Of a stretch of DNA of 64,000 bases, positions 8,835 through 17,675 are shown in pieces. Position numbers and translations under genes: made by a program. Within the stretch, counting starts at the first letter, position 1; each line of letters begins with the position of its first letter. The notes beneath the pieces were generated by a model. That model ran no database searches, was not told the DNA's origin, and saw nothing but the letters and a program-made list of their open reading frames with translations. This stretch comes from AP-15 sp963797115 (lineage in GTDB: Bacteria > Pseudomonadota > Alphaproteobacteria > ATCC43930 > CGMCC-115725), in assembly GCA_963797115.1 (NCBI GenBank), contig CAWCOH010000001.1, positions 2,418,001 to 2,482,000 on the forward strand, written 5' to 3'.

Positions 8835-10085
8835 CTATATGGTCGGCTCCGGCTCGGCGTCCACGTCGGCGCTCCGGCGCAAGGTGTGCCGCAATACGAT
8901 CGCCGCGGTCAGCAACAGCATGGCCGCGGTCTGGTGGGCGGCCGCAAGCGTGATCGGCACGACGAGGAGCAGGGTCGCAATACCGAGCGCCATCTGCAAC
9001 GCGACAGCGGCGAGCAGCGCGTGGAGTGCCAACCTGATGGCTCTCGGCAGGGCCGCGCTCATGCCGGCAGCCCACACCAGCAGCACCAAAACCGCAGTCG
9101 CCAGCGCAAGCACACGGTGGTCGAACTGGATCGCCGCGACATTCTCGAACCAATTCAGCCAGAATGGGTGCAGCTGGCCGTAGCCGACGGGCACCAGCTG
9201 CCCGTCCATCAGTGGAAAGGTGTTGTACACGAGCCCGGCATGAGTCCCGGCGACCAATCCCCCGGCCGCGATCGTCACGGCGATGAGCAGGATGACGGCC
9301 TCGGCGGCCCGGCGCCAGCCTCTGCAGAAAGGGAATGCCGCACCTTTAAATCCCTCTCCCCCCGCTGGCCGGGAAGAGAGGGTAGGGTGAGGGGGGCCAA
9401 GCGTTGGTGGCACGGCATCACCCACCTCACCCTCCCCTTGCTTCGCAACGGGTCCCTCCCTCTCCCCCCTCAAGGGCAGAGAGGGGCTCTGGAATAGGCC
9501 GAGGGCGACCCAGAGAATGGCGGCGTAAATAAGGAGCGCGAGCGCAAGATGGGCGACGAGCCGGTATTGGCTAACTTCGGTGCGGTCCGCTAGGCCACTC
9601 TCGACCATGTACCAGCCGAGCGCGCCCTGGCCGAAACCGAGCAGCAGAATGCCGGCGAGCGGCAGGATCATCGAGCGCGGCAGCTGCCGCTGCACGAGAA
9701 ACCAGACAAAGGGCACGGCATAGGCGACGCCGACCAGCCGCCCCAACAACCGATGCAAATATTCCCAGAAATAAATGGTTTTGAACTCGTCCAGCGTCAT
9801 CGCGTGATGGATGAGCTGGTATTGCGGGATTTGCTTGTATTTGCTGAATTCGGCAGCCCAGTCGGCGGACGAAAGCGGCGGCAAGATGCCGACTACCGGC
9901 TTCCATTCGGTGATCGATAGACCGGAGAGGGTGAGACGGGTGATGCCCCCGACCACCACCATCAAAAAGATCAGCGCACAGCATACAAACAGCCAAGTGG
10001 CGACCGCACCGCGGTTGGCCGCTGCCGCGCCGACGGCTGGCGTCCGGCCCACCCGTTTGAGGGCAGTCGTGATCAAGGTCGACAA
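8835..10085 (-). CDS. ctaA: Heme A synthase CtaA with an internal repeat-encoded insertion
   Basis: A 416-residue membrane enzyme that oxidises the C8 methyl of heme O to give heme A for cytochrome oxidase. Family blocks are VVVGGITRLTLSGLSITEWK, EYLHRLLGRLVG, QGALGWYMVESGL, VAGTHAGLVYNTFPLMDGQ and FDHRVLALA, with conserved histidines in His93/His94, His111, His179 and the C-terminal half. Eight membrane segments can be traced. Usual length is about 350-360 residues; here residues 198-257, between helices four and five, are a Pro/Gly-rich insertion encoded by a palindromic repeat. The reading frame stays intact through it. The start is the ATG at 10085. Confidence 0.93.
   Translation of the reverse strand: MSTLITTALKRVGRTPAVGAAAANRGAVATWLFVCCALIFLMVVVGGITRLTLSGLSITEWKPVVGILPPLSSADWAAEFSKYKQIPQYQLIHHAMTLDEFKTIYFWEYLHRLLGRLVGVAYAVPFVWFLVQRQLPRSMILPLAGILLLGFGQGALGWYMVESGLADRTEVSQYRLVAHLALALLIYAAILWVALGLFQSPSLPLRGEREGPVAKQGEGEVGDAVPPTLGPPHPTLSSRPAGGEGFKGAAFPFCRGWRRAAEAVILLIAVTIAAGGLVAGTHAGLVYNTFPLMDGQLVPVGYGQLHPFWLNWFENVAAIQFDHRVLALATAVLVLLVWAAGMSAALPRAIRLALHALLAAVALQMALGIATLLLVVPITLAAAHQTAAMLLLTAAIVLRHTLRRSADVDAEPEPTI
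9351..9486. repeat. Palindromic GC-rich repeat embedded in ctaA
   Basis: About 136 bp built from three inverted repeats: an outer hairpin at 9352-9381 (CCCTCT with AGAGGG), a central pair AGGGTGAGG (9384-9392) with CCTCACCCT (9425-9433), and a third hairpin at about 9457-9485. The same GAGGG/GGGTGAGG vocabulary recurs in the palindromes at 13750-13797 and 38079-38126, so this is one family of dispersed elements. Here it is translated as part of CtaA. Confidence 0.8.
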
Positions 10086-10390
10086 GAGGTCCGATCCTCA
10101 AATTGCTAATTCATATTGCATCCTTCTGAGGCGCAGCGGCCAATTCCGTTGTCGCATGCTCCATCACCCCGTCGAAAGAGACCGTAATCTAATTGTTCAG
10201 CCAAACTCGCACGCCCACTGAGCACGCCCTCTTCATACCGGCGCAAAAGGCAGTGCCGGGAGCGGGACCAGCAGCTCAACCTGAGGACGAGTTTTTGCTG
10301 CAGATTCGCGGCAGATGGCGGCGACGGGGCTCAATGACACAACTTCTTGTTGCGCCTGGTGGGCCCGCCAAACGACAGCGCCGGCAGTCT
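10086..10390. other. Intergenic region between usg and ctaA
   Basis: This 305-base gap separates two minus-strand genes. It should contain the ctaA promoter close to 10086. No convincing open frame was found. A 26-base sequence at 10295-10320 recurs with two mismatches at 49967-49992, just after the DUF5681 gene. Confidence 0.4.
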
Positions 10391-10654
10391 CTAATGCAAC
10401 AGCGCAGAGGCTCTTACGTGACGGAACCACCGCCGCCCATCAAATCGAGCCTGGCCGATCTTTACGGAGTGGAGCTTCCCATCGATGTTACGACTCCAAA
10501 ACTCGAGAAACCGGCGCAGCTCGGGAAAGTCGGGGGCGACATCGACCTTTTGCCAGATGAAGCTCTGCAGCAGGTCGGGATGATCGGGGAGATGGTATAT
10601 GATCTCCGCGGTCGTCAGCCGATATTCGCTAAGCTCTGATTTGAGGTGGCTCAT
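10391..10654 (-). CDS. usg: Usg family protein
   Basis: An 87-residue protein starting MSHLKSELSEYRLTTAEIIY, with the continuing blocks LPDHPDLLQSFIWQ and FPELRRFLEFWSRNIDGKLH. This is the conserved alphaproteobacterial Usg family (COG5425), named from an upstream gene in a tryptophan operon and of unknown function. The ATG at 10654 has a strong GGAGAGGGG ribosome-binding site five bases upstream. In-frame sequence extends further upstream but does not look like protein. It is divergent from the protease-chaperone operon that starts at 10893, so the 238 bases between hold both promoters. Confidence 0.85.
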   Translation of the reverse strand: MSHLKSELSEYRLTTAEIIYHLPDHPDLLQSFIWQKVDVAPDFPELRRFLEFWSRNIDGKLHSVKIGQARFDGRRWFRHVRASALLH

Positions 10655-10892
10655 TTTCCCCTCTCCGTATTCCGCACCGCCGGACAACGAGCATGGACAA
10701 GATTTGCGCTCGTCTGCAACAAAAAACACGCCGCTGCAGTATGTTAGCAGCCCATTATCGAGGCTGCTGCCACCCCTTTCGGCGCTTCCCTTGAAGCGGT
10801 CGCGGGAGGGGTTAGATAGAGAGCGGCCGAAACTTATAGATGAGGTGCCGATCGTCGAAAGGACGTTCGTCGCCCCTGGGATCCTCACGACG

Positions 10893-12011
10893 ATGAAGCG
10901 GGTCTTATCGGCGCTCTTCCTGTCAATCGCGATGGCTCTGACGGGCGGTGCGCACAATGTCGCATCTGCAGGCGCTCCGATACCGGAGGTGGGCGGCGCT
11001 CCATTGCACAGCATCGCGCCGGTCGTCAGCCGGGTGACCCCGGGTGTCGTCGGCATCGCGGTGCACGGCCGGGTGCGCGAGGACAACCCGTTGCTGCAGG
11101 ACCCGATGTTCCGGCGGTTTTTCAACATGCAGCAGCAACCGATCGAGCGTGAAATCCAGGCGACGGGCTCCGGGGTCATTGTCGATGCGGCGCAAGGTTA
11201 TGTGCTGACCAACGCCCATGTCGTCGAAAATGCGAGCAGCATCGAAGTTACGACGAAGGATAATCGGCGCCTGAAAGCACGGTTGATCGGTCGTGATTCC
11301 GAAACGGATATTGCCGTGCTGCAGGTCCCGAGCGGTAATTTGACGGCGCTGCCGATGGGCGATTCGGATCGTCTGCAGGTCGGCGATTTTGTGCTTGCGA
11401 TCGGCAACCCTTTCGGCCTCGGCCAGACTGTGACTTCGGGGATCATCAGCGCCTTGGGCCGCAGCCCGGGCATCGAAGGCTATGAGGACTTCATCCAGAC
11501 CGACGCCTCGATCAACCCGGGCAATTCGGGCGGTCCGCTCGTCGACCTGCAGGGGCGGATCGTCGGCATCAATACCGCAATCGTGGCACCCAGCGGCGGC
11601 AATGTCGGCATCGGCTTTGCCGTGCCGATCAACATGGCGCGCCAGATCATGGACCAGTTGACCCGCTACGGCGAGATCAAGCGCGGCCGCATCGGCGTCG
11701 CAATCCAGGATCTCACTCCGGACATCGCTCAGGCGCTGGGTACGAAATACACGCAGGGTGCGGTGATCGCGCGGGTCGAGCCCGGCTCGCCGGCCGAACG
11801 CGCCGGGCTGCGCACCAACGATCTCGTCGTGGCGGTCAATGGTGCGACGACGCGCAGCGGGACCGAGTTGCGCAACCGCGTCGGGCTCTCGCGGATCGGC
11901 GACGAGGTCGAGCTAACCATCGATCGGCGGGGCTCTGAGCGCACGCTGGCCGTCCGCGTCGAACAACTCCCTACCACCACTACCCAACGCCGCGGGTTGA
12001 GGCAGCGCTGA
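10893..12011 (+). CDS. HtrA/DegQ-type periplasmic serine protease, one PDZ domain
   Basis: A 372-residue S1C-family trypsin-like protease. The start MKRVLSALFLSIAMALTGG gives a signal peptide ending near residue 28, so it should act in the periplasm. The catalytic triad is visible: His in TNAHVV, Asp in SETDIAVLQV and Ser in INPGNSGGPLV. One PDZ domain fills the last 100 residues (DLTPDIAQALG, then VEPGSPAERAGLRTNDLVVA). With a single PDZ it is shorter than DegP and closer to DegS in layout. The frame is open further upstream, but only the ATG at 10893 gives a signal peptide. The stop is six bases before cbpA, suggesting one operon. Confidence 0.9.
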   Translation: MKRVLSALFLSIAMALTGGAHNVASAGAPIPEVGGAPLHSIAPVVSRVTPGVVGIAVHGRVREDNPLLQDPMFRRFFNMQQQPIEREIQATGSGVIVDAAQGYVLTNAHVVENASSIEVTTKDNRRLKARLIGRDSETDIAVLQVPSGNLTALPMGDSDRLQVGDFVLAIGNPFGLGQTVTSGIISALGRSPGIEGYEDFIQTDASINPGNSGGPLVDLQGRIVGINTAIVAPSGGNVGIGFAVPINMARQIMDQLTRYGEIKRGRIGVAIQDLTPDIAQALGTKYTQGAVIARVEPGSPAERAGLRTNDLVVAVNGATTRSGTELRNRVGLSRIGDEVELTIDRRGSERTLAVRVEQLPTTTTQRRGLRQR

Positions 12012-12017
12012 CACCAA

Positions 12018-12938
12018 ATGGCAGCGCAGACGCCCTATGAGGTGCTCGGGGTCAAGCCGGATGCCAATGCCGAGGACATTCGCAAGGCCTATCGCAAGCT
12101 CGCCAAACAATTTCACCCGGATCTGAACCCCGGGAAACCCGAAGCCGAAGCGCGGTTCAAAGCGATTTCCGCCGCCTACGACTTGGTCTCGGACCCGGAA
12201 AAGCGGGCGCGTTACGATCGCGGGGAGATCGACGAGAGCGGCGCCGAGCGGCCGCAGCGCTCATATTATCGGGCTCACGCCGAAGGCCCCGGCGGCCGGA
12301 AATACCAGCCCGAAGGCGAAATGGATTTGGGTGATCTGGAGGACCTTTTCGCGGCTTTCGGTTCAACTGGGCGCGCCGGGACAGGGCGCGGAACATTCCG
12401 ATCACGCGGCGGCGACCGCCTCTTCACCCTGACCGTCGACTTCGTCGAGGCGGCGACCGGCGGGAAGAAACGGCTCGCGCTGGCCCCCGAAGAGTGGCTC
12501 GACGTGACGATACCGCCCGGAATTGAGGACGGTCAGGTTCTTCGCCTGCGCGGGAAAGGCGGTCCGGGTTTTGGCGGCGGTCCCGCCGGCGACGCGCTGA
12601 TCGAAGTGCATGTCGCCCCCCATCCATTGTTTCGCCGCGACGGCGATGATGTCAGGATCGAGCTGCCGGTCAGCCTCGCCGAGGCAGTGCTCGGGGCGCG
12701 AGTGACGGTGCCGACGGTCACCGGTCCGGTGGCGATGACCATCCCGAAAGGCTCGGATACCGGCGCACAATTGCGGCTGCGCGGCAAAGGGGTTCAGCGC
12801 TCCAAAAACCCTGGGGATCAGTACGTCACCTTGAAGGTGGTGATCGGCCCGAGCGGTGATCCGGAACTGGCGGAATTCATCGAGAAATGGAGAGCGCGGC
12901 ACCCCTTCGACCCGCGGCAGGGGATGGCCTCGGCATGA
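12018..12938 (+). CDS. cbpA: CbpA-like DnaJ co-chaperone
   Basis: A 306-residue J-domain protein. The J domain spans residues 5-70 with the HPD motif at 33-35, which stimulates DnaK ATPase. It lacks the four CxxCxGxG zinc repeats of true DnaJ and goes through a short Gly-rich linker to a C-terminal peptide-binding domain (DGQVLRLRGKGGPGFGGGPA and ITIPKGSDTGAQLRLRGKG-like blocks). This is the CbpA/DjlA-like class, cytoplasmic and DNA-associated in E. coli. It follows the HtrA protease by six bases and its stop overlaps the cbpM start, so the three are probably co-transcribed. Confidence 0.92.
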   Translation: MAAQTPYEVLGVKPDANAEDIRKAYRKLAKQFHPDLNPGKPEAEARFKAISAAYDLVSDPEKRARYDRGEIDESGAERPQRSYYRAHAEGPGGRKYQPEGEMDLGDLEDLFAAFGSTGRAGTGRGTFRSRGGDRLFTLTVDFVEAATGGKKRLALAPEEWLDVTIPPGIEDGQVLRLRGKGGPGFGGGPAGDALIEVHVAPHPLFRRDGDDVRIELPVSLAEAVLGARVTVPTVTGPVAMTIPKGSDTGAQLRLRGKGVQRSKNPGDQYVTLKVVIGPSGDPELAEFIEKWRARHPFDPRQGMASA

Positions 12939-13300
12939 TGATTTCCCTCGAAGATCTGCTGCGTCGCCACACCGCTCTCGATCGGCGCCAGCTCGTCGCG
13001 TGGGTGGAAAATCGCTGGGTGTTACCGGAACGACAGGAGAACACCTGGATCTTCCACGACGTCGATATCGCGCGGGTCGAGCTGATCCTCGAAATTCGCC
13101 AGGAGTTCGCGATCGAGGACGATGCATTGTCGCTCGTCCTTGGTTTGCTCGACCAAGTCTATGACTTGCGGCGGCAGCTCGGCCGCCTGTGCGATGCACT
13201 GGCTTCCCAGCCGCCCGAGATCCAGGCCGCGGTCAAGCGCGCACTGCCGCGCTCGGCGAGCGCCGACGGCGAGCGCGACGACCAGCGCTACAGCGTCTGA
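12935..13300 (+). CDS. cbpM: CbpM-like chaperone modulator
   Basis: A 121-residue protein starting MMISLEDLLRRHT at an ATGA overlap with the cbpA stop, which implies translational coupling. It matches the CbpM/MerR-like modulator family: RQLVAWVENRWVLPE corresponds to the E. coli helix, ENTWIFHDVDIARVELILE matches the central Trp-x-Phe segment, and LGLLDQVYDLRRQLGRL is the terminal helix. CbpM binds the J domain of CbpA and blocks its co-chaperone and DNA-binding activity. The last 30 residues are less conserved. Position next to cbpA strengthens the call. Confidence 0.85.
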   Translation: MMISLEDLLRRHTALDRRQLVAWVENRWVLPERQENTWIFHDVDIARVELILEIRQEFAIEDDALSLVLGLLDQVYDLRRQLGRLCDALASQPPEIQAAVKRALPRSASADGERDDQRYSV

Positions 13301-13692
13301 AATCGCGCTCGGGCACCGCGCTCGACCGCGGCGGCGACCAGCCGGTCGATGTTGAGGCGATGCCTTATCAGCTCGAGGATCCGCAATTCCTCCTGCGTCG
13401 CTTCGCCGTCGGCGGCAACGAGATCGCAGGCGATCGCATAGGCGGTCTCGCGCAATTTCGCCGGGAGGGCCGCCTTGATTACCTTCAACGTCTCCTCGAG
13501 ACCGTTCTCACGGTTGATCAGCTCGGTGCAGTCATTCAGTACTTTCGGCAGAGCGCGGCGGTCGAAATCGCGGAAGATCGGCAGGTCGCCGACGATGTCG
13601 CCGATGATCCGCAGCTCCTCGTCGGGCATGTCGCTGTCGGCCGCCGACACGATCACCATCGTGTAGATCAGCCCGCGGTGATGGTCGAGCAT
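13288..13692 (-). CDS. TerB-like (tellurite resistance B fold) protein
   Basis: About 134 residues from MLDHHRGLIYTMVIVSAADS. The sequence matches the TerB all-helical fold: acidic metal-binding-type repeats SAADSDMPDEELRIIGDIVG and DLVAADGEATQEELRILELI separated by a helical core. TerB-like proteins are cytoplasmic or membrane-associated, and their role outside tellurite clusters is unclear. The ATG at 13692 has a GGAGG ribosome-binding site. The frame overlaps the cbpM end by 13 bases on the opposite strand. Upstream lies the palindromic repeat at the end of the helicase gene, so it may be transcribed with that gene. Confidence 0.75.
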   Translation of the reverse strand: MLDHHRGLIYTMVIVSAADSDMPDEELRIIGDIVGDLPIFRDFDRRALPKVLNDCTELINRENGLEETLKVIKAALPAKLRETAYAIACDLVAADGEATQEELRILELIRHRLNIDRLVAAAVERGARARFQTL

Positions 13693-13745
13693 GGAGCATC
13701 CTCCTGCGGTCGCCAAACCGACAGACCAGACCCTGCCCCTGCCTG

Positions 13746-16538
13746 TCAAGCCCCCACCCTACCCTCCCCCGCAGGCGGGGGAGGGCAGGGTGGGGGCATC
13801 TCAAGAAATTCGGTCACGGCGTCAGTCGCCTCGGCCAACGGCAGCCGGGCCACCGTGACACCGTCGGGAAAGGCGTTCAGCAGGCGCGACGGCAGGGCGC
13901 GGTCTAACATGACGAAGACGCCGCGGTCGTCGGCCCGCCTGATCAGCCGGCCATAGGCTTGACGGAGCCGCAGCCGGGCGATCCTCTCGCCATATTGAGC
14001 GCCGCCGAAAACCGGCTTGCGCGCACGGTGCAGTATGTCCGGGCGCGGCCAGGGAACTCGGTCGAAAACGAGCAATCGCAGTGAGCGGCCCGGAATGTCG
14101 ATGCCGTCGCGCACGGCATCGGTGCCGAGGAGGCAGGAATCCTCCTCGGCGCGGAAAATGTCGACGAGGGTCGCCGTCGACATCGCATCGACGTGCTGGG
14201 CGAGCAATGAGACGCCGCGCGCCTCCAGAGCCGGGGCGATGCGCTGGTGGACGGCGCGCAGCCGGGTGATCGCAGTGAAGAGGCCGAGCGCGCCGCCGCG
14301 GGCCGCGACAAACAACGCCGCATAAGCCGCCGCGATCTGGCCGATGTCGTCACGCGGAATGTCGGTAATGACGAATATTCTGGTCTGCGCGGCGTAGTCG
14401 AAGGGCGATGCGATGCGTGCGGCGGCCGGGCTCGCCGGCAGATGGCGCAGACCGGTAATCGCCTCGGCGCTGCGCCAGGCCTGATCGGGATCGGCAGCGC
14501 CGTCGGTCAACGTCGCCGAGGTTACGACCAGCCCATGCGCCGGTTGCGCTACCAGCGCGGCGAACGGAACGCCGGGGTCGACCCAGTTGCGGTTCACCCC
14601 GAGATCGAACTCCGACCCGTCGATCCGGTCGAGCGCGAGCCACTCGACGGTTTCCCCCCGGGGCGGAGCGCCGAGGTCGCACAACAGCCGGCTCCAGGCG
14701 GCAACCTGCAGCTCTCCACGCCGGTCGAGGCTGCGGATCGTTGCATCGAGGCGCTGGCGCAGGCCGGGTTCGGGCGGATTGTCCGTGTCCTCGAGGCGGG
14801 TCCGTAATTGGCCGGAAAGCCGCATCAATGCCGCCGCCAGGCGTTCCAGCATTTCGGCGAGCAGCAGTGCAGCTTCCGTCAGCCCCTCGATCGGCGGCCG
14901 CGCTTCGGCCTCCAGGCCATAGCCGTTGTCGGCGAGCACGGCCCGCGCCAATACCTGCTGCCGGACCAGCACGAGAAACCTTTCGAAGGCTTGGTGTCCG
15001 CGTCCTTCGGCGACGCGCTGCGCCCAGTCGTCACCGGGGAGAATCCGGGCGGCGCCAAGAACGTCGATGAGCGCTTTGGCGCCGTCGTCATCCCCTTCGA
15101 CGAGATCGCCGATGCGGCGCCGCAGACCCCGCGCACGAGAACTTCGGGCGCCCTCGGCACCGACGATCCAGCGGCGCAGCTCGCGCCCTTCCCGGCCGGA
15201 GAGGCGGACGGCGAAGGCGCCGTCGGCCGCCGCGAGCAGATGATGGCCCTCGTCGAAGACGAAACGGGTTGGGACGGTCGCATCGTCGAGCCCGCCGAGA
15301 GCCGCTTGCGCCATCACGAGGGCATGGTTGGCGACGACAATGCGCGCCTGCCGTGCCTTGCGGATGTTCTTTTCGACAAAGCAACGGCGGAAATGGGGAC
15401 AGGACGAGTGCACGCATTCGCCGCGGCGGTCGGCGAGCCAGTTGACTCGCCCGCTGCCCATGAGCTCGGTGAGCCAGCCCGGGAAGTCCCCGGCCATCAG
15501 ATCTCCCGCTTCGCTCGCAGCGATCCAGCGGGCGACCAGCCCGAGCTGCGCCCCGGACTTCCCGGGCCGCATCAGTGCCGCGCCAACCGCTTCTTCGTAA
15601 TTCAGCAAACAGAGGAAGTTTTCGCGCCCCTTGCGGACGACGACGCGGCGCTGCTTCAGCTCGGGGTCGGGGTAGAGCCGGTCGAGCTCGGCGGCGATCT
15701 GGGTCTGAAGGTTGCGGGTATAGGTCGAGATCCACACTGATCCCCGGTTCTTTTCCGCCCACAGGCTCGCCGGTGCGATATAGCCGAGCGTCTTGCCGAC
15801 CCCTGTCCCCGCTTCGGCGAGGACCGCTCGCGGATGGTCGGGCTGGTCGCGCGGGGCAAAGGCAGCGGCGACCGCTGCGGCGTAATCGGCTTGCTGCGGA
15901 CGCGGCTCGGCGGCAGCGCCGAGCAGCTCGGCGAGGCGCGAGCGTGCCTCCTCGGGCCGCACCGCCTCGTTGCCGAGCGCCGGGCCGGGTGCCGGCTCGG
16001 TCCATTCCGCCAGTCGCGTCCAAACGCGCAATCCCGCTGCCCTTCCAAGTGCCTCCGGGTCAGCAGCGGGCAGTGCGGCGATGACGGCCGGGGCCCACAG
16101 CCAGCTGCCACGATCCATCGCTTCCGCCACGGCACGAGTTCCGGGGTCGACCTCGCCCCCGAGTTCCTGGAGCAGGGCACGAGCTGCGGTTGCGAGGGTC
16201 ACGCATCCTTCCGCAAGTCGGCGCGGCAGATCCAAGCCGAGCACAGATGCAAGGCCGCGCGGCGTCGGCACGCAAAACTTCGCTGGGCGGACAAAGGCGA
16301 ACAGCTCGAGCACATCGAGGGCCGGAAAGAGCGGTATGTCGAGCCGCCGCGCGGTGGCCCGCGCATGGCACAGGATCGGCGCCTCTTGTTCGACCCTGCT
16401 GCGCGCCTCGCTGGGCGTCAGCGCTTCGATCTCGCCGTCCGGGTTGAGCCACAGCACTTCTCGGAAGCCGGCGACGAGCACCGAGGCCTTTGGCACCAGG
16501 ACCCGCGAGGGTGAAACTTCGCGATTGCCTCGGGACAT
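13746..16538 (-). CDS. DinG/XPD-type ATP-dependent DNA helicase
   Basis: A 930-residue superfamily 2 helicase of the DinG family, involved in DNA repair and R-loop or replication-block resolution. Walker A is AEAGTGVGKTLGYIAPA and the DEAH-like box is FVFDEGHHLL. Cysteines in CVHSSCPHFRRC, with one upstream in FLCLLNYEEA, give the four expected for a 4Fe-4S cluster. The C-terminal helicase motif VI appears as LRQAYGRLIRRADDRGVFVM. The N-terminal 250 residues are extra relative to E. coli DinG, as in many alphaproteobacterial homologues. The C-terminus is encoded by a palindromic repeat. Divergent from pyrD, 47 bases away. Confidence 0.9.
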   Translation of the reverse strand: MSRGNREVSPSRVLVPKASVLVAGFREVLWLNPDGEIEALTPSEARSRVEQEAPILCHARATARRLDIPLFPALDVLELFAFVRPAKFCVPTPRGLASVLGLDLPRRLAEGCVTLATAARALLQELGGEVDPGTRAVAEAMDRGSWLWAPAVIAALPAADPEALGRAAGLRVWTRLAEWTEPAPGPALGNEAVRPEEARSRLAELLGAAAEPRPQQADYAAAVAAAFAPRDQPDHPRAVLAEAGTGVGKTLGYIAPASLWAEKNRGSVWISTYTRNLQTQIAAELDRLYPDPELKQRRVVVRKGRENFLCLLNYEEAVGAALMRPGKSGAQLGLVARWIAASEAGDLMAGDFPGWLTELMGSGRVNWLADRRGECVHSSCPHFRRCFVEKNIRKARQARIVVANHALVMAQAALGGLDDATVPTRFVFDEGHHLLAAADGAFAVRLSGREGRELRRWIVGAEGARSSRARGLRRRIGDLVEGDDDGAKALIDVLGAARILPGDDWAQRVAEGRGHQAFERFLVLVRQQVLARAVLADNGYGLEAEARPPIEGLTEAALLLAEMLERLAAALMRLSGQLRTRLEDTDNPPEPGLRQRLDATIRSLDRRGELQVAAWSRLLCDLGAPPRGETVEWLALDRIDGSEFDLGVNRNWVDPGVPFAALVAQPAHGLVVTSATLTDGAADPDQAWRSAEAITGLRHLPASPAAARIASPFDYAAQTRIFVITDIPRDDIGQIAAAYAALFVAARGGALGLFTAITRLRAVHQRIAPALEARGVSLLAQHVDAMSTATLVDIFRAEEDSCLLGTDAVRDGIDIPGRSLRLLVFDRVPWPRPDILHRARKPVFGGAQYGERIARLRLRQAYGRLIRRADDRGVFVMLDRALPSRLLNAFPDGVTVARLPLAEATDAVTEFLEMPPPCPPPPAGEGRVGA
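13750..13797. repeat. Near-perfect 23-bp inverted repeat at the helicase 3' end
   Basis: The left arm 13750-13772 pairs with the right arm 13775-13797 over 23 bp with one mismatch and only a two-base centre. It belongs to the same GC-rich palindrome family as the element inside ctaA. The helicase frame runs through it, so its last residues (PPPCPPPPAGEGRVGA) are repeat-encoded. It could also act as a transcription barrier. Confidence 0.85.
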
Positions 16539-16585
16539 GAACCCTATGATCTATCATATCCGCGATCGGCGACCGAGTTATAGCC

Positions 16586-17674
16586 ATGGCGAGCGTCTAT
16601 CGGCTGATCCGTCCTGCCCTGCGCCGGCTGCCACCGGAAGCGGCACACGAGCTGACGTTGCGGGCGCTCGAATTGGGCGCGGGTCGGTTTCTCGGCGAGT
16701 CCGCCGGCCGCCAGCGAGATGCACCCCCTTTGGCGCAGCGTCTCTGGGGTCTCGATTTCCCGAACCCGCTTGGGCTCGCCGCCGGCTATGACAAGGACGC
16801 GCGCGTTACCGACGCAATGCTTCGGCTCGGCTTCGGCTTTGTCGAGGTCGGTACCGTGACGCCGCGCCCGCAGCCGGGCAATCCCAAGCCGCGGCTGTTT
16901 CGTTTCGAGGAAGACCAAGCGATCATCAACCGGATGGGTTTCAACAGCGGCGGACTCAACGCGGTTGTCGGCCGTATGTCGAAGCGGGCCTGCTCCGGGG
17001 TAGTCGGCGTCAATCTCGGTAAAAACCGAGATGCGGAAGATCCATTCGCCGATTACGTCGAGGGCGTCTCACGCACCGCTGCCCTCGCGGATTATCTCGC
17101 CGTCAACGTCTCCTCACCGAATACGCCTGGGCTCCGCGAACTGCAGGGCCGCCAAATGCTCGCGATGCTGCTGCAGCGTCTGATGAGGGCGCGAGAGGAA
17201 GCGGGTCCGCGGGTGCCGTTGCTGGTCAAGATCGCACCGGACCTGACCGCCGAAGAGCGCCGGGACATCGCGCACGTAGCCCTCGATACAGGCATCGACG
17301 GCCTGATCGTGTCGAATACGACGACGGCACGTCCGCCCGGTGCTCTTGGCCGATGCGCCTATAAAGCTGGCGGGTTGAGCGGTCGCCCGTTGCTTGTTCC
17401 CTCGACTGCGCTTCTGGCGGACATGTATCGTCGGACCAGTGGGAGGCTGCCGCTCATCGGCGTCGGCGGGATCGCGAGCGCCGCGGATGCGTACGCCAAG
17501 ATCCGTGCAGGCGCCAGTCTCGTCCAACTCTACACGGCGATGGTGTTCGCCGGCCCCCATCTCGTCGGTGAGATTAAATCCGGGCTCTTGAACCTGCTTC
17601 GAAGTGACGGTTTTGGTTCGATCGCAGATGCCGTCGGCACCGGGCACGCCGCCACTGCACCATCACCGGCCTGA
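16586..17674 (+). CDS. pyrD: Dihydroorotate dehydrogenase (quinone), class 2
   Basis: A 362-residue FMN enzyme that oxidises dihydroorotate to orotate in pyrimidine synthesis and passes electrons to membrane quinones. Class 2 features are the N-terminal helical extension (MASVYRLIRPALRRLPPEAA), the GLAAGYDKDA and NRMGFNSGG flavin-site blocks, VNVSSPNTPGLRELQ with the catalytic serine, and LIGVGGIASAADAYAKIRAG near the phosphate site. Length is typical. It ends one base before the convergent ilvH stop, so no terminator space exists between them. Confidence 0.95.
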   Translation: MASVYRLIRPALRRLPPEAAHELTLRALELGAGRFLGESAGRQRDAPPLAQRLWGLDFPNPLGLAAGYDKDARVTDAMLRLGFGFVEVGTVTPRPQPGNPKPRLFRFEEDQAIINRMGFNSGGLNAVVGRMSKRACSGVVGVNLGKNRDAEDPFADYVEGVSRTAALADYLAVNVSSPNTPGLRELQGRQMLAMLLQRLMRAREEAGPRVPLLVKIAPDLTAEERRDIAHVALDTGIDGLIVSNTTTARPPGALGRCAYKAGGLSGRPLLVPSTALLADMYRRTSGRLPLIGVGGIASAADAYAKIRAGASLVQLYTAMVFAGPHLVGEIKSGLLNLLRSDGFGSIADAVGTGHAATAPSPA

Positions 17675-17675
17675 C

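Noticed and set aside
10599..10892. N-terminal extension of the HtrA-type protease
   Set aside because: The frame is open, but it overlaps usg and its promoter and removes the signal peptide; the ATG at 10893 is the better start.
12402..13199. 265-codon minus-strand frame opposite cbpA/cbpM
   Set aside because: Arg/Gly/Pro-rich shadow; the plus-strand genes are strongly supported.
14808..15740. 310-codon frame opposite the helicase
   Set aside because: Shadow frame with no motif; the helicase motifs are on the other strand.
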